A DNA stretch of 64,000 bases, taken from the NCBI RefSeq assembly GCF_006864135.1, contig NZ_SADV01000002.1:186001-250000 (forward strand). The letters run 5' to 3'. The translations under genes were made by a program, and so were the position numbers. Under the pieces are notes generated by a model. That model was not told the DNA's origin. It saw only the letters and a list, made by a program, of their open reading frames with translations, and made no database searches. Source of the stretch: Lysinibacillus sphaericus. GTDB lineage: Bacteria > Bacillota > Bacilli > Bacillales_A > Planococcaceae. Below are positions 44,977 to 55,295 of the stretch, one piece after another. Position 1 is the stretch's first letter, and each line of letters begins with the position of its first letter.

Positions 44977-47055
44977 TCATTGAGTAGGTGTCTCTTCATA
45001 GTCACATTTCGTACACTGAATTTGTACACCTTTTTTAATTTTTTTCTCTACTAATAATGCACTACATTTAGGGCATGGTCTACTAATTGGCTTGTCCCAA
45101 GAAACAAATTCACACTCAGGGTACTGATTGCAACCATAGAATAAACGCTTTGTTTTACTCTTTCGTTCTACAATTTCGCCAGTTTCACAGGAAGGACATT
45201 TTACACCAATAGGTTTCATAATAGCTTTTGTATTGCGGCAATCTGGGAAGTTTGAACAAGCCATAAATTTCCCATATCGTCCAAGCTTAAAGACCATTGG
45301 AGATCCACAAAGCTCACAATCCTCGCCAGCGGGTTCATCTTTTATAACAACCTTTTCCATAGCCTCATCTGCATACTTTACATGGACCTCAAAATCCTTA
45401 TAAAACTCACGGACAATTTCTTTCCACTGACGACTACCTTCTTCAATATCATCCAAATCTTGCTCCATTTGTGCTGTGAATTCGATATTTATTTCATCAG
45501 GGAAAAACTCTAGTACGAGTTGATGCACGATTTCTCCCAGCTCAGTCGGCATAAACCGTTTTGCATCTAATACGACATAGCCACGGCGCTGTATTGTATC
45601 GAGGGTCGGTGCATATGTGGACGGGCGCCCTATACCTAACTCTTCCATTGTCTTTACAAGACGCGCCTCAGAATAGCGTGGTGGTGGCTGTGTAAAATGT
45701 TGCTTTGGCTCAATTTCAAGAGATTTTACTTGATCGCCAACTTCCATTTCAGGTAGCAGCTTTGTTGTTTCTTCAGTTTGATCATCTGTACCCTCAATAT
45801 ATAACTTCATAAAGCCAGCAAATTTAACTTGTGAGCCGTTTGCACGGAATAAAACATCCCCATTTTGCAAATCAACAGCAACTGTATCAAGTACAGCCGG
45901 CGCCATCTGACTAGCGATAAAGCGCTCCCAAATTAAACGATATAAGCGCAATTGGTCGCGACTAAGCACTGCTTTTAATTCATCTGGAGTTCGTATCGTA
46001 CTAGTTGGACGAATGGCCTCATGGGCATCTTGTGCATTGGATGCTTTTTTAGCCTGCTTCGACTCCGTGGAGATGAATTCTTTACCGTACTTGGATTCAA
46101 TGTAGGCAATTACTTCAGTTTTTGCTGTGTCCGAAATACGTGTAGAATCGGTACGCATATAAGTAATTAAACCGACTGTCCCCTCTTTTTTACCAATATC
46201 AATACCTTCATATAATTGTTGGGCAAGCATCATCGTTTTCTTAGCACGGAAATTTAACTTACGTGCGGCCTCTTGCTGTAAAGAAGATGTTGTAAAAGCA
46301 GGTGCTGCATTTCGTTTACGTTCTTTTTTAGATACATTGACAACTTCAAAACTTGTACCTTTAACATTTTTTAAAATAGATTTTACTTGCTCTTCATTTG
46401 TTAATTTAATTTTTTCTTTGCCATTACCATAATAAAGCGCATCGAACGTTTTCTTACCTTTTTCAAAAGAACCTTCAATTGTCCAATATTCTTCCGGTTG
46501 GAAGTTTTTAATTTCATTTTCACGATCAATAATCATGCGTAGTGCTACAGATTGTACTCGTCCTGCTGATAATCCCTTTTTAACCTTTTTCCAAAGAATT
46601 GGACTAATGTTATAACCAACAAGTCTATCCAAAATACGGCGTGTTTGTTGTGCATCTACTAAATCCATATTAATAGGACGTGGATTTTTAAAGGATTCTA
46701 CAATCGCATCCTTTGTAATTTCATTAAAAACAACACGACAATCTGAATTAATATCAATATTTAACGCAGTCGCAAGGTGCCAAGCAATCGCTTCTCCCTC
46801 GCGGTCTGGATCGGCCGCTAGGAAAACTTTCTTCACTTTTTTAGCTGCAGACTTTAAGTCCTGTAAAACAGGACCTTTACCACGAATAGTAATATATTTA
46901 GGTTCAAAATCATTTTCAGGACCAACACCCATTTGGCTACGTGGTAGATCACGAACATGCCCGATTGACGCTTTCACTTTATATTTTTTCCCTAAATATC
47001 GTTCAATTGTTTTTGCTTTTGCTGGTGATTCTACAATCACTAAATAATCCGCCAT
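44977..47055 (-). CDS. topA: DNA topoisomerase I
   Basis: Type IA topoisomerase that relaxes negative supercoils. The TOPRIM domain begins [20 protein letters not shown] with DPDREGE at 83-89. The catalytic Tyr299 is in [10 protein letters not shown]. Three C4 zinc fingers close the C-terminus (from CELCGSP near 590). It has 692 residues. The ATG follows AGGGGGAG. Confidence 0.98.
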   Translation of the reverse strand: MADYLVIVESPAKAKTIERYLGKKYKVKASIGHVRDLPRSQMGVGPENDFEPKYITIRGKGPVLQDLKSAAKKVKKVFLAADPDREGEAIAWHLATALNIDINSDCRVVFNEITKDAIVESFKNPRPINMDLVDAQQTRRILDRLVGYNISPILWKKVKKGLSAGRVQSVALRMIIDRENEIKNFQPEEYWTIEGSFEKGKKTFDALYYGNGKEKIKLTNEEQVKSILKNVKGTSFEVVNVSKKERKRNAAPAFTTSSLQQEAARKLNFRAKKTMMLAQQLYEGIDIGKKEGTVGLITYMRTDSTRISDTAKTEVIAYIESKYGKEFISTESKQAKKASNAQDAHEAIRPTSTIRTPDELKAVLSRDQLRLYRLIWERFIASQMAPAVLDTVAVDLQNGDVLFRANGSQVKFAGFMKLYIEGTDDQTEETTKLLPEMEVGDQVKSLEIEPKQHFTQPPPRYSEARLVKTMEELGIGRPSTYAPTLDTIQRRGYVVLDAKRFMPTELGEIVHQLVLEFFPDEINIEFTAQMEQDLDDIEEGSRQWKEIVREFYKDFEVHVKYADEAMEKVVIKDEPAGEDCELCGSPMVFKLGRYGKFMACSNFPDCRNTKAIMKPIGVKCPSCETGEIVERKSKTKRLFYGCNQYPECEFVSWDKPISRPCPKCSALLVEKKIKKGVQIQCTKCDYEETPTQ

Positions 47056-47145
47056 CTATGTCTCCCCCTTAGAGAGGTCTATTGCTATTTTTTAAGTTAC
47101 CTGTTGCAAAATGTATAACAGATTTTAAGATAATGCAACTTTTTT

Positions 47146-48042
47146 TCAATTTTTGTTAGAAAAGAGAGTAAGTGTTTCAACGATTTCGTGACCATTGCAC
47201 ACCGGAATAGCTCCTTCTAATAGTAGTTTATTTGTGCCTTTTGATTGCTCCGCATTAATTGGACCCGGTACAACAAATACATCTTTTCCTTGCTCTAAAG
47301 CATATTCTGTTGTAATAAGTGTGCCACTTCTTAATGCTGCTTCGGTTACAACTAAAGCTTTGGACAATCCACTAATTATTCGGTTCCGCATTGGAAAATG
47401 CCATTTTTCTGGCTTCATATATGGGGGATACTCTGTGACAAGTAACTGATGCTCCGCCATATGCTCAGCGAGCGACTGGTTTTCCTTAGGGTATATAAAA
47501 TTAAACCCATGTCCAAGCACTGCAATTGTGGAACCACCAACTTTTATGGTTGTCTCATGAGCGATCGTATCTGCCCCTCTTGCAAGCCCGCTTACGACAA
47601 TATATTCGTGTTCAACAAGAGGCGGGACAATTAGGTCCAACGCAGTCTTTGTATAAGTTGTAGCCTTTCTAGAGCCTATAATGGCTACTTGTTTTTCTTT
47701 CGTTAATAAAGAATACCGACCTTTCACATACAATACAGTAGGTGGACTGGATATTTCAAATAATTGCGCCGGGTATAAAGGATGATGAAAAGGGATAGGG
47801 AAAATATTAGCCCGTTCATACGCTTCCCGAAACGAAAATGTCATAATTTGTCGAAAACTCTTGGATATTTCCAACGCTCTTTGGGATGATATTTGCAATG
47901 CTTTGGCAATCTCGTTGGGGGGCACTTCTTCAAAATAACTTAGTATATCCACCGGGGACAATAATTGCTGAAGTTTTTGAAGTGGCAATGGGTATATATA
48001 ATGTAAAGCTAGTAATCTCTGTGTATCAACTGATAAAATCAT
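47146..48042 (-). CDS. dprA: DNA-processing protein DprA (Smf)
   Basis: Loads RecA on incoming single-stranded DNA during transformation. The Rossmann-like domain carries AIIGSRKATTYT, VVSGLARGADTIAHE and PGPINAEQSKGTN. It has 298 residues. The ATG follows a strong AAAGGAGG. Its position before topA is the usual one. Confidence 0.95.
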   Translation of the reverse strand: MILSVDTQRLLALHYIYPLPLQKLQQLLSPVDILSYFEEVPPNEIAKALQISSQRALEISKSFRQIMTFSFREAYERANIFPIPFHHPLYPAQLFEISSPPTVLYVKGRYSLLTKEKQVAIIGSRKATTYTKTALDLIVPPLVEHEYIVVSGLARGADTIAHETTIKVGGSTIAVLGHGFNFIYPKENQSLAEHMAEHQLLVTEYPPYMKPEKWHFPMRNRIISGLSKALVVTEAALRSGTLITTEYALEQGKDVFVVPGPINAEQSKGTNKLLLEGAIPVCNGHEIVETLTLFSNKN

Positions 48043-48151
48043 TTAAAAACCTCCTTTTAATAGAAGAAATTAAATGACCGCATCTTTAATGACATAGCTT
48101 TTTTAGACAGTAAGTAGGGAGTTAGCTATTTCATCTCTTAAAGCCGTGTCT

Positions 48152-48190
48152 AAATAAAGAAAAAGATGTAGCCACAACGTGCTACATCTT
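48152..48190 (-). terminator. Rho-independent terminator after sucD
   Basis: A perfect 10-bp stem AAGATGTAGC / GCTACATCTT with 8-base loop, followed on the minus strand by TTTCTTTATTT, lies a few bases past the sucD stop. Confidence 0.85.
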
Positions 48191-48195
48191 CCATT

Positions 48196-49098
48196 TTAAT
48201 GGGTTTTACACTTTTCGTATAGCCCTTTTTCTTTGATTACTTTAATAAGTGTGTCACCAATGACAGATGGCGTTTCTGCTACTTCAATACCAGCAGCATT
48301 CATTGCTTTAATTTTCTCTGCTGCTGTTCCTTTACCACCTGAAATAATAGCACCAGCGTGACCCATACGTTTTCCTGGAGGCGCTGTTTGGCCACCGATA
48401 AAGCCAACGACAGGCTTCGTCATATTCGCTTTAATCCACTCAGCCGCCTCTTCTTCAGCTGTACCTCCAATTTCCCCGATCATTACCACTGCATATGTTT
48501 CCGTATCGTTGTTAAACGCTTCCAAAACATCGATAAAGTTCGTACCATTGACAGGGTCTCCACCGATACCTACAGCTGTAGTTTGGCCAATACCAGCTTG
48601 TGTCAATTGGTGTACAGCTTCGTATGTTAACGTACCAGAGCGAGAAACAACCCCTACATGCCCTTTCGTATGGATATAACCTGGCATAATACCAATCTTA
48701 CATTCATCTGCTGTAATAACACCTGGACAGTTCGGACCAACTAGACGTGTCTTTTTACCTTCCATATAACGTTTAACCTTAACCATATCAAGGACAGGAA
48801 TATGTTCAGTAATACAGATTGTTAATTCTAATTCAGCATCAACTGCCTCTAAAATAGCATCCGCCGCGAATGGAGCAGGTACATAAATAACTGAAGTTGT
48901 TGCGCCTGTTGCAGCTACAGCTTCCACTACAGTGTTAAATACAGGCACTCCTTCGATTTCCAGACCACCTTTACCTGGTGTTACACCAGCTACAATTTTA
49001 GTACCATAATCAAGCATTTGCTTCGTATGGAAAAGCGCTGTTTCGCCCGTAATCCCTTGTACAATTACCTTCGTATCTTTATCAATAAATACAGCCAT
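48196..49098 (-). CDS. sucD: Succinyl-CoA synthetase alpha subunit
   Basis: TCA-cycle enzyme subunit carrying the CoA site and the phosphohistidine. The N-terminal CoA-binding fold has [17 protein letters not shown], and the active His is in [11 protein letters not shown] near residue 247. It has 300 residues. It follows sucC with GGGAG before the ATG. Confidence 0.98.
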   Translation of the reverse strand: MAVFIDKDTKVIVQGITGETALFHTKQMLDYGTKIVAGVTPGKGGLEIEGVPVFNTVVEAVAATGATTSVIYVPAPFAADAILEAVDAELELTICITEHIPVLDMVKVKRYMEGKKTRLVGPNCPGVITADECKIGIMPGYIHTKGHVGVVSRSGTLTYEAVHQLTQAGIGQTTAVGIGGDPVNGTNFIDVLEAFNNDTETYAVVMIGEIGGTAEEEAAEWIKANMTKPVVGFIGGQTAPPGKRMGHAGAIISGGKGTAAEKIKAMNAAGIEVAETPSVIGDTLIKVIKEKGLYEKCKTH

Positions 49099-49115
49099 TG
49101 TTCTCCCTGCCTTCC

Positions 49116-50276
49116 TTAGCCTACTAGTCCCACAATTTTTTGTGCACCGTCAGCCATTGAATCCGCTGCAACGATGTTTAAACCAGATGCATTTAATATT
49201 TCTTTTCCAAGTTCCACATTTGTACCTTCTAAACGTACAACTAATGGCACAGCTAAGCCAATTTCTTTGGCAGCTGTCACAACACCCTCGGCAATAATGT
49301 CACATTTCATAATTCCGCCAAAAATGTTTACGAAAATACCTTTTACATGTGGATCAGAAAGAATAATTTTGAAAGCTTCTGTTACTTTTTCTGCCGTTGC
49401 ACCGCCACCTACATCTAAAAAGTTAGCAGGGCTTCCGCCATAATAGCTAATTGTGTCCATTGTAGCCATTGCAAGACCCGCTCCATTAACCATACAGCCA
49501 ATGTTGCCATCTAGAGAAATATAACTAAGATCATATTTTGATGCTTCGATTTCCTTTGGATCTTCTTCATCAAAATCGCGTAATTCGACAATATCTTTAT
49601 GACGATACAACGCATTTGCATCGAAATTAAATTTAGCATCTAATGCCAAAACTTCTCCTTGTCCAGTTATAACAAGTGGATTAATTTCTACAATAGAAGC
49701 ATCTTTGTCGATAAATGCTTGATACAAACCTAACATTAATTTAACAGCTTTCCCTACTAGGTTAGCTGGAATATTCATATTAAACGCCATGCGACGTGCC
49801 TGGAAACCTGTTAATCCAACAACTGGATCCACAACTTCTTTGAAGATTTTTTCTGGATTTGATGCTGCTACTTCTTCAATATCCATGCCACCCTCTTCAG
49901 ACCCCATCATTGTTACACGGGATGTTGCGCGGTCTAATACTAGACTTAAATAATATTCTTTTTGAATATCAGAACCCTCTTCAATATATAAGCGTTTTAC
50001 TTCTTTTCCCTCTGGACCTGTTTGATGAGTTACTAAAATTTTACCTAGTAATTCTTTTGCGTATGCACGCACCTCGTCAAGGTTTTTAGCGATTTTTACG
50101 CCTCCCGCCTTACCGCGTCCACCTGCATGAATTTGCGCCTTGACTACTGTCACATTAGAGCCAAGTTCTTTCGCTACTTTCACTGCTTCATCAGGGGAAA
50201 AAGCTACTTTTCCGTTTGGTACAGCTACACCATATTTTCTAAGAATCTCTTTCCCTTGATATTCATGGATATTCAT
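49116..50276 (-). CDS. sucC: Succinyl-CoA synthetase beta subunit
   Basis: ATP-grasp subunit giving nucleotide specificity. It starts [17 protein letters not shown], has [11 protein letters not shown] in the nucleotide-binding region and [12 protein letters not shown] near the C-terminus. The ATG at 50274-50276 (386 residues) is chosen for its GGGAGG site. A longer frame 18 bases upstream has none. Confidence 0.97.
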   Translation of the reverse strand: MNIHEYQGKEILRKYGVAVPNGKVAFSPDEAVKVAKELGSNVTVVKAQIHAGGRGKAGGVKIAKNLDEVRAYAKELLGKILVTHQTGPEGKEVKRLYIEEGSDIQKEYYLSLVLDRATSRVTMMGSEEGGMDIEEVAASNPEKIFKEVVDPVVGLTGFQARRMAFNMNIPANLVGKAVKLMLGLYQAFIDKDASIVEINPLVITGQGEVLALDAKFNFDANALYRHKDIVELRDFDEEDPKEIEASKYDLSYISLDGNIGCMVNGAGLAMATMDTISYYGGSPANFLDVGGGATAEKVTEAFKIILSDPHVKGIFVNIFGGIMKCDIIAEGVVTAAKEIGLAVPLVVRLEGTNVELGKEILNASGLNIVAADSMADGAQKIVGLVG

Positions 50277-50328
50277 AATACATCCTCCCATCAAACATTT
50301 GCATAAAATTGTTTTACTAACATAATCT

Positions 50329-50357
50329 ATTCTAACGAAAGATTCTGATAAAGTCTA
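50329..50357 (-). promoter_or_regulatory. Candidate SigA promoter of sucCD
   Basis: On the minus strand TAGACT (50352-50357), 17 bp, TAGAAT (50329-50334), about 55 bases before the sucC ATG. Confidence 0.6.
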
Positions 50358-50416
50358 TACCTTGTCTCTTATTCATTTTTTATCTTTTAATATGACGCTT
50401 TTTACTGTTTTGTGTA

Positions 50417-50740
50417 CTAAAACAGAGTTTTATGAAAATCAGAATTCTCTATTTTTTCTATTTTTTCGGCATATTGTTGGTCTAATCGATAAATAAATGC
50501 AAAAACCTCAGCAACAGCTTCAAACAATTCTTCCGGGATTGACTCATTTAAATCTAATTGTCCAAGTAAATGAACAAGGTTAGGATCCTCATAAATTGGG
50601 ATTTCGTGCTCATTCGCGCGTGCTAATATATTTTCTGCTATTTTCCCTTTTCCTTTTGCTACTACTGTTGGACTATCAAAACTTCCTAACTTATACGTGA
50701 GAGCGATAGCCTCTTTTCGAGTAAATTTTTCTTCACTCAT
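50417..50740 (-). CDS. ylqH: FlhB C-terminal-domain-like protein YlqH
   Basis: A 107-residue soluble protein equivalent to the cytoplasmic cleaved domain of FlhB, without membrane helices. YKLGSFDSPTVVAKGKGKIA replaces the stretch after the cleavage site, and the NPTH motif is absent. LFEAVAEVFAFIYRLD matches the FlhB end. Its ATG overlaps the ylqG stop by four bases. A role in export-gate switching is inferred. Confidence 0.85.
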   Translation of the reverse strand: MSEEKFTRKEAIALTYKLGSFDSPTVVAKGKGKIAENILARANEHEIPIYEDPNLVHLLGQLDLNESIPEELFEAVAEVFAFIYRLDQQYAEKIEKIENSDFHKTLF

Positions 50741-52629
50741 ACGCGAAAATCCACCCCATTATGTTCCTCCTGCTGTTCTACTACAGGTGTTTTTGCAGGT
50801 TGGGCTTTTTCAAATTGCTTAATAAAAACGCCTGAAAGTTGATATTCTTTTTCTGCTAGGCCAATTTTCAACGCTGCTTTCAGCGGTTCTGCAAGTGGAA
50901 TAATATCATCATTTCCATTAAATACTGTCACAGAAACTACACGATTTTGAACCTGCATATCAATAACGGTTTCTTTCATAGATTCCATTTGTAAATAAAA
51001 TAGTATACGCGCATAATTGGCATCAATTTTACCGTCTTCCTGCATGCGCCCATTCCACTGCAATGTTGCATCCATTTTCCTACCAAAGAATTCTAATGGT
51101 ACTTGCATAATAAGCTGATGCTGATGACCATTCTCCCCTGATGCTAGCTGCATGCCGTTCATGCGTGCCATTAACATTTCTGCTGCTTCCTTCAGCTGCG
51201 GAGAAATATGTGTTTCCTGCAATAATGTATGTAGCTGCGGTTTTAATTGATGTGCAATCTGCTGTAAATCTGCTGACTTATTACTAAGTGTCGCTTCATA
51301 GCTAACTCCTAGATTTTTTAATACTGTTTTAAGTGCATGTTCCATTGCTTTACTGTCCATAGAATTTTGTACATGGGCATCTGCTTGCGTCACGATTTGC
51401 TGAATCATTGCTTGCGGGGATTCAACACTATTTTTCATAAGACTTCGCATGAATGCTTCATTTTGTAGCGGAGTAGTAGCTTCATGCTTTAAAAGCGATA
51501 ATAAATGGTCCTTTACTGAAAGAGCATTGGCGTCTTGTGTAAATAAACGCTCCGAAGAATTTTCTGCAAACGCTTTTATAAATTGTTCTTGCATCTGTTT
51601 TGCGAAAATCTCTAGCGTTTGTTTAGTTGCTGGTAGCTGATTAAATCGATCGATAAGTTGATTGAATGACTGCTTTTGTTCGTTGGTTAGCAAGCTTTGA
51701 TTTGCTGTCCAAGATTTAAGCTGGTCAACTAGATGATTTATATTGTCAGATTTTGTCGTTAAAATTGATTGAATAACTTCTCCAGCCTGTTGAAACTGAT
51801 TTGATTGAATAGACTTTACATTGCTAAGGCTCGACCAGTTTTGCAAGGTTGCCTGCTGAGGAAGTATCCCTGCCTCTTTTAAAATAGTCATGGCTTGAAT
51901 CTTTTCACTCATAGAAGCAGCATTATTCGATAATATTTGTATGGATTTGGCAAGTACTAAACTACCTGTTTCTACTTCAAAAGGCTTTGCAATAGCCATT
52001 ACCTGTTGGATTAGATTTTGCTTAAGGTTTTCTGGTAAAGCTATTTCTTTCGTTAAAAGCTGTGTAAAGTTATCCATTACGGAAACCATGCCAGTAGTTT
52101 TTTGTCCACTTATAAGAGCATGAAAAACATCATTTGTCATCGGCATTTTAAGCTCCACCATTTTTTGAATAGCTTGTAGGGCATCCATCTTAGTAACACC
52201 CTCTGGTAATGCCTTTAACCACATTTCTGCCTGCATTAGCTGCTCTTTTGAAATCGGTAGCTGCGCTTTCATAAAATGAGCTAGAAGTTGCTGCATCTCA
52301 GCTGTTTTGGGTAAATTCATTGAGTCAAGTAACTGATTAATTTGTTGGCTTTGAGAAGCCGTTTGTCCCATAGGGCCCGTAACAACTTTTAGTTCTGTTT
52401 GTGGGCTTGTACCAGTTACTTGGAAGAAGTGGGCATCCCCTGCTTTTAGCGGCACTTCGAGTTTAGCAATAAACTTCTGATGGCCAACCTGTATTTCTGC
52501 CATTTGATCTGGATATAATTGTTTGATTGTTCCTTGAAATACTTGCCCTTGTTTTAAAGTAAGTGGCTGATTATTTAGGGTTAAAGCAGTTTGTTGCATT
52601 TGAATCGGATTAAAAGATGTGGCTGTCAT
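50737..52629 (-). CDS. ylqG: FliK-like protein YlqG
   Basis: A 630-residue, Gln/Leu-rich, mainly helical protein. Its last 130 residues resemble the FliK C-domain (LIMQVPLEFFGRKMDATLQW, TVIDMQVQNRVVSVTVF). Paired with the FlhB-like ylqH by a 4-base overlap, it looks like a second ruler/switch pair. Function is unknown. The N-terminal region has no recognised domain. Confidence 0.8.
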   Translation of the reverse strand: MTATSFNPIQMQQTALTLNNQPLTLKQGQVFQGTIKQLYPDQMAEIQVGHQKFIAKLEVPLKAGDAHFFQVTGTSPQTELKVVTGPMGQTASQSQQINQLLDSMNLPKTAEMQQLLAHFMKAQLPISKEQLMQAEMWLKALPEGVTKMDALQAIQKMVELKMPMTNDVFHALISGQKTTGMVSVMDNFTQLLTKEIALPENLKQNLIQQVMAIAKPFEVETGSLVLAKSIQILSNNAASMSEKIQAMTILKEAGILPQQATLQNWSSLSNVKSIQSNQFQQAGEVIQSILTTKSDNINHLVDQLKSWTANQSLLTNEQKQSFNQLIDRFNQLPATKQTLEIFAKQMQEQFIKAFAENSSERLFTQDANALSVKDHLLSLLKHEATTPLQNEAFMRSLMKNSVESPQAMIQQIVTQADAHVQNSMDSKAMEHALKTVLKNLGVSYEATLSNKSADLQQIAHQLKPQLHTLLQETHISPQLKEAAEMLMARMNGMQLASGENGHQHQLIMQVPLEFFGRKMDATLQWNGRMQEDGKIDANYARILFYLQMESMKETVIDMQVQNRVVSVTVFNGNDDIIPLAEPLKAALKIGLAEKEYQLSGVFIKQFEKAQPAKTPVVEQQEEHNGVDFRV

Positions 52630-52675
52630 ATACGTACTCCTTTCATCAACTACTCCTTGTAATTGGCGTCCTTTT

Positions 52676-52790
52676 TAACGTGAGGTAGATTTTTGCTCCG
52701 ACTGGGCGCCTTCCTAGAGGGCCTAGTCGGAGCTCTAATCAACTTATTCACATGATATACGTTTTTACAAATGTCATTTCTAACTGCTTG
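52676..52790 (+). repeat. Compact intergenic element with GCTCCGACT palindrome
   Basis: Starts TAACGTGAGGTAGATTT, like the inside left end of the 6772 element. It contains a strong stem GCTCCGACT / AGTCGGAGC (about 52696-52734) and ends AATCAAC...TACAAATGTCAT, like that element's right part. The 41-nt hairpin is missing. Confidence 0.6.
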
Positions 52791-52825
52791 AATGTGCCTT
52801 TTATTTTTTGCTTGCTATTATGTTT

Positions 52826-52965
52826 TAAAAATGACATCCGCCGGAACATTAACTTATTTCAGCGGATGTTTGTACAATAAACATTTGTAGCTGTCGCTTT
52901 GCTTTCGCTACATAAAACACTTGTAGCTGTCGCTTTGCTTTCGCTACATAAACCATCGCTGAAAC
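52826..52965 (+). repeat. Mosaic repeat with a 36-bp tandem unit
   Basis: Bounded by ACATCCGCC / GCGGATGT arms (about 52832-52870), like the repeats at 400-628 and 57705-57905. Then come two copies of a unit of period 36 (52885-52920, 52921-52956) identical over 32 bases. Each holds GTAGC/GCTAC arms around TGTCGCTTTGCTTTC. It ends beside the rnhB stop codon. Confidence 0.65.
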
Positions 52966-52968
52966 AAA

Positions 52969-53727
52969 TTAAAGCATTGACTTTATCGGCTCAAATGATT
53001 TGCGATGATGAATAGTTGGACCAAACTCTTCAAGGGCTATTAAATGCTGTTTTGTTCCATATCCTGCATGCTGAGCAAAACCATACATAGGGAATTCCTC
53101 GTCCAATTGATCCATATAATCATCTCGAGCTGTTTTTGCCAATATGGATGCAGCTGCAATAGCTAAGCTTTTCGCATCCCCTTTAATTATTGAATCCTGC
53201 GGAATAGAGATTGGCAGCGTCATAGCATCAACTAGCACATAATTAGGTTTTATAGCTAACGATTCTACACTTGTCTTCATCGATTGCTTCGTCGCTTCGT
53301 AAATATTTAATTCATCAATTTGCTGTGTTGATTGGAAATGGATAAAGTAACATAATGCATGCTCTTTTACTAAAGCAGCATAAGCATTGCGTTTATTTTT
53401 TGATAATTGCTTTGAATCATTTAAGCCGACTAGAGCTTCACAGTTCGCAGGTAAAATAACAGCTGCTGTTACTACCGGCCCTGCTAACGGTCCACGCCCT
53501 GCTTCATCTACCCCTGCAATTAAAGTATTCTCTCCTCCGTAACTTCGATCGAAATCAATTTTCGCTTGATGTTCCTGCAGTATCTGTTGCTTTTTCTCTT
53601 GGCACTTTTGCCAACTTTGCCAAGCCTTTTGCACACCTGCACGTTCATCGGTTGCTACCCCTGTCATCCAGTCCTGCCATTCCTCCGCTTCTTTCAATGC
53701 TGTAGTAATTTCTTTAATCGTTTTCAT
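52969..53727 (-). CDS. rnhB: Ribonuclease HII
   Basis: Cleaves RNA in RNA-DNA hybrids and removes misincorporated ribonucleotides. Active-site residues D74/E75 (AGVDEAGRGPLAG) and D167 (YVLVDAMTLP) are present. An N-terminal helical extension of about 65 residues is typical of Bacillus RnhB. It has 252 residues. It is followed by a repeat and then ylqG. Confidence 0.97.
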   Translation of the reverse strand: MKTIKEITTALKEAEEWQDWMTGVATDERAGVQKAWQSWQKCQEKKQQILQEHQAKIDFDRSYGGENTLIAGVDEAGRGPLAGPVVTAAVILPANCEALVGLNDSKQLSKNKRNAYAALVKEHALCYFIHFQSTQQIDELNIYEATKQSMKTSVESLAIKPNYVLVDAMTLPISIPQDSIIKGDAKSLAIAAASILAKTARDDYMDQLDEEFPMYGFAQHAGYGTKQHLIALEEFGPTIHHRKSFEPIKSML

Positions 53728-53978
53728 ATATTTACTCCCTATTGGTTCTTAACAGTTATTCGCTAATTTTACTTTTTAGTGGGCTAAGGATTAACCCTAA
53801 CGTTTTGGCGTTCTTCACAATATATCCTTTTTTGTAATATGTACTTGAATGCACAGCACTCTTCATGCCGCACATTTGCAGCCTGAGTCTTCTCGTCCAT
53901 GCTCTTATACTAACAATACTTTTTTAGAAAGAACAGGTTTGGAATCGTATTACATTTAATGGTATTCCGTGTATATTA

Positions 53979-54221
53979 ATTGATTGTAGTGGAGGTTGGG
54001 CGACTCCTTAGGAATCAGCAATTGAGGAACAAAGGCTAAAACCATCACATCCTGCGATAACACCTTCATGACCAACACCGGTGCCGCTTCACTTTCACGC
54101 AAAAAACATCTGTTGGCCCGAGACCACGCAGCGAGCAGCGCGAGTGAAGCTGCTCATCGGACGCCCCCAGAAGTCTTTGCTCTTTTGCGAAAGCGAAGCG
54201 CAAGCCTTCACTACAATCAAT
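53979..54221 (-). repeat. MITE-like element with perfect 13-bp terminal inverted repeats, reversed orientation
   Basis: Bounded by ATTGATTGTAGTG (53979-53991) and CACTACAATCAAT (54209-54221), a perfect inverted pair. Read on the minus strand it has the same order as the 6772 element: GCTTCGCTTTCGC, CTGGGGGCGTCCGATGAGC, GGTCTCGGGCCAAC, then the 41-nt hairpin (54029-54069), then GGAGTCGCC. The rest of the 639-base rnhB-rbgA gap holds a terminator and one doubtful 38-codon minus-strand frame (53784-53900). Confidence 0.78.
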
Positions 54222-54321
54222 CCCTACGTTATAACGAAAAGCTCCAAATCCATTCAAAAATATTTATTGCTTTTTTCTCGCTCTATATCATTTATCGGCA
54301 AGATGGCGTATTCCTAAAAGA

Positions 54322-54365
54322 AAAACTGTCACACTCACGATTTAAGGCGTGAGTGTGACAGTTTT
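54322..54365. terminator. Strong bidirectional terminator after rbgA
   Basis: A perfect 17-bp stem (AAAACTGTCACACTCAC with its complement) and a 10-base loop begin at the base before the rbgA stop codon. Confidence 0.88.
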
Positions 54366-54366
54366 A

Positions 54367-55239
54367 TTACTGTTCTGTTTCTTTTTCAAGTTGTTCGTCA
54401 ACAAAATCAAATGTTAGTTTACCTAATTGCAACCCACGGATATCGCGAACGACTAGTTGAGCTACTTGATCATAATCGATTTCTCCTCCAGGACCGAAAA
54501 CACGGCGAAGTTTACCGATATGATCGAAGGTATCCACTAAATCTTCATGGATAAACTGGAAGCCATAGCGTTCTTCCATTCGTGCCGGATAATGAACGGA
54601 TAAAAAGCGTAGACCATATACAGCTAAATCCTCCATATTCGTTATAGTATCCTTTATAGCACCTGTTAAGGCTAATTTAAAGCCTACTTCTTGGTCTTCG
54701 AATTTCGGCCATAAAATACCTGGCGTATCGAGTAATTCTAGCTCCTTGCCAACCTTTATCCATTGCTGAGCCTTAGTGACCCCTGGCGTATTCCCTGTTT
54801 TTGCGATATTTTTCTTCGCTAAGCGATTAATAAGCGTCGATTTTCCTACGTTCGGAATGCCAACAATCATTGCACGAATGGCTCTTGGCTTCATCCCACG
54901 TGATTTCATGCGTTCAAATTTTTCTTTCAAAATTTCTTGAGCAGCCTTTGTCACCTGCTGTAATCCTTTGCCTTCAAGAGAATTGATTGCAACCGCCTTA
55001 TGACCTCGTTGCGCAAAGTATTCAACCCATTTACGTGTTTCGTGCTCATCTGCCATATCTGACTTATTTAAGATAAGGAGACGCGGTTTTTGATTGATTA
55101 CTTCGTCGATCATCGGATTTCGGGAAGATAGCGGTAAACGTGCATCTATTAATTCAAATATAATATCAACTAGCTTTAATTTTTCTGTAACTTCTCTGCG
55201 GGCCTTTGCCATATGCCCAGGAAACCATTGTATAGTCAT
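54367..55239 (-). CDS. rbgA: Ribosome biogenesis GTPase RbgA (YlqF)
   Basis: Circularly permuted GTPase needed for a late step of 50S assembly. Motif order is G4 NKSD (58-61), then G1 GIPNVGKS (127-134), then G3 DTPG, followed by a C-terminal helical domain. It has 290 residues. The ATG follows AGGAGG. A terminator separates it from lepB upstream. Confidence 0.97.
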   Translation of the reverse strand: MTIQWFPGHMAKARREVTEKLKLVDIIFELIDARLPLSSRNPMIDEVINQKPRLLILNKSDMADEHETRKWVEYFAQRGHKAVAINSLEGKGLQQVTKAAQEILKEKFERMKSRGMKPRAIRAMIVGIPNVGKSTLINRLAKKNIAKTGNTPGVTKAQQWIKVGKELELLDTPGILWPKFEDQEVGFKLALTGAIKDTITNMEDLAVYGLRFLSVHYPARMEERYGFQFIHEDLVDTFDHIGKLRRVFGPGGEIDYDQVAQLVVRDIRGLQLGKLTFDFVDEQLEKETEQ

Positions 55240-55253
55240 ATCTATACCTCCTA

Positions 55254-55289
55254 AACTAAAAGAAAAAGGGAGTGTTTAGCCCTCCCTTT
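55254..55289 (-). terminator. Terminator or attenuator between lepB and rbgA
   Basis: AAAGGGAG pairs with CTCCCTTT, followed on the minus strand by TTCTTTTAG, just past the lepB stop and only about 15 bases from the rbgA start. Some read-through is needed if rbgA lacks its own promoter. Confidence 0.7.
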
Positions 55290-55295
55290 CAAGAA

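Noticed and set aside
54066-54352. Overlapping short frames on both strands between rnhB and rbgA
   Set aside because: They read through the repeat element and terminator; the same translated phrases appear wherever the repeat occurs.
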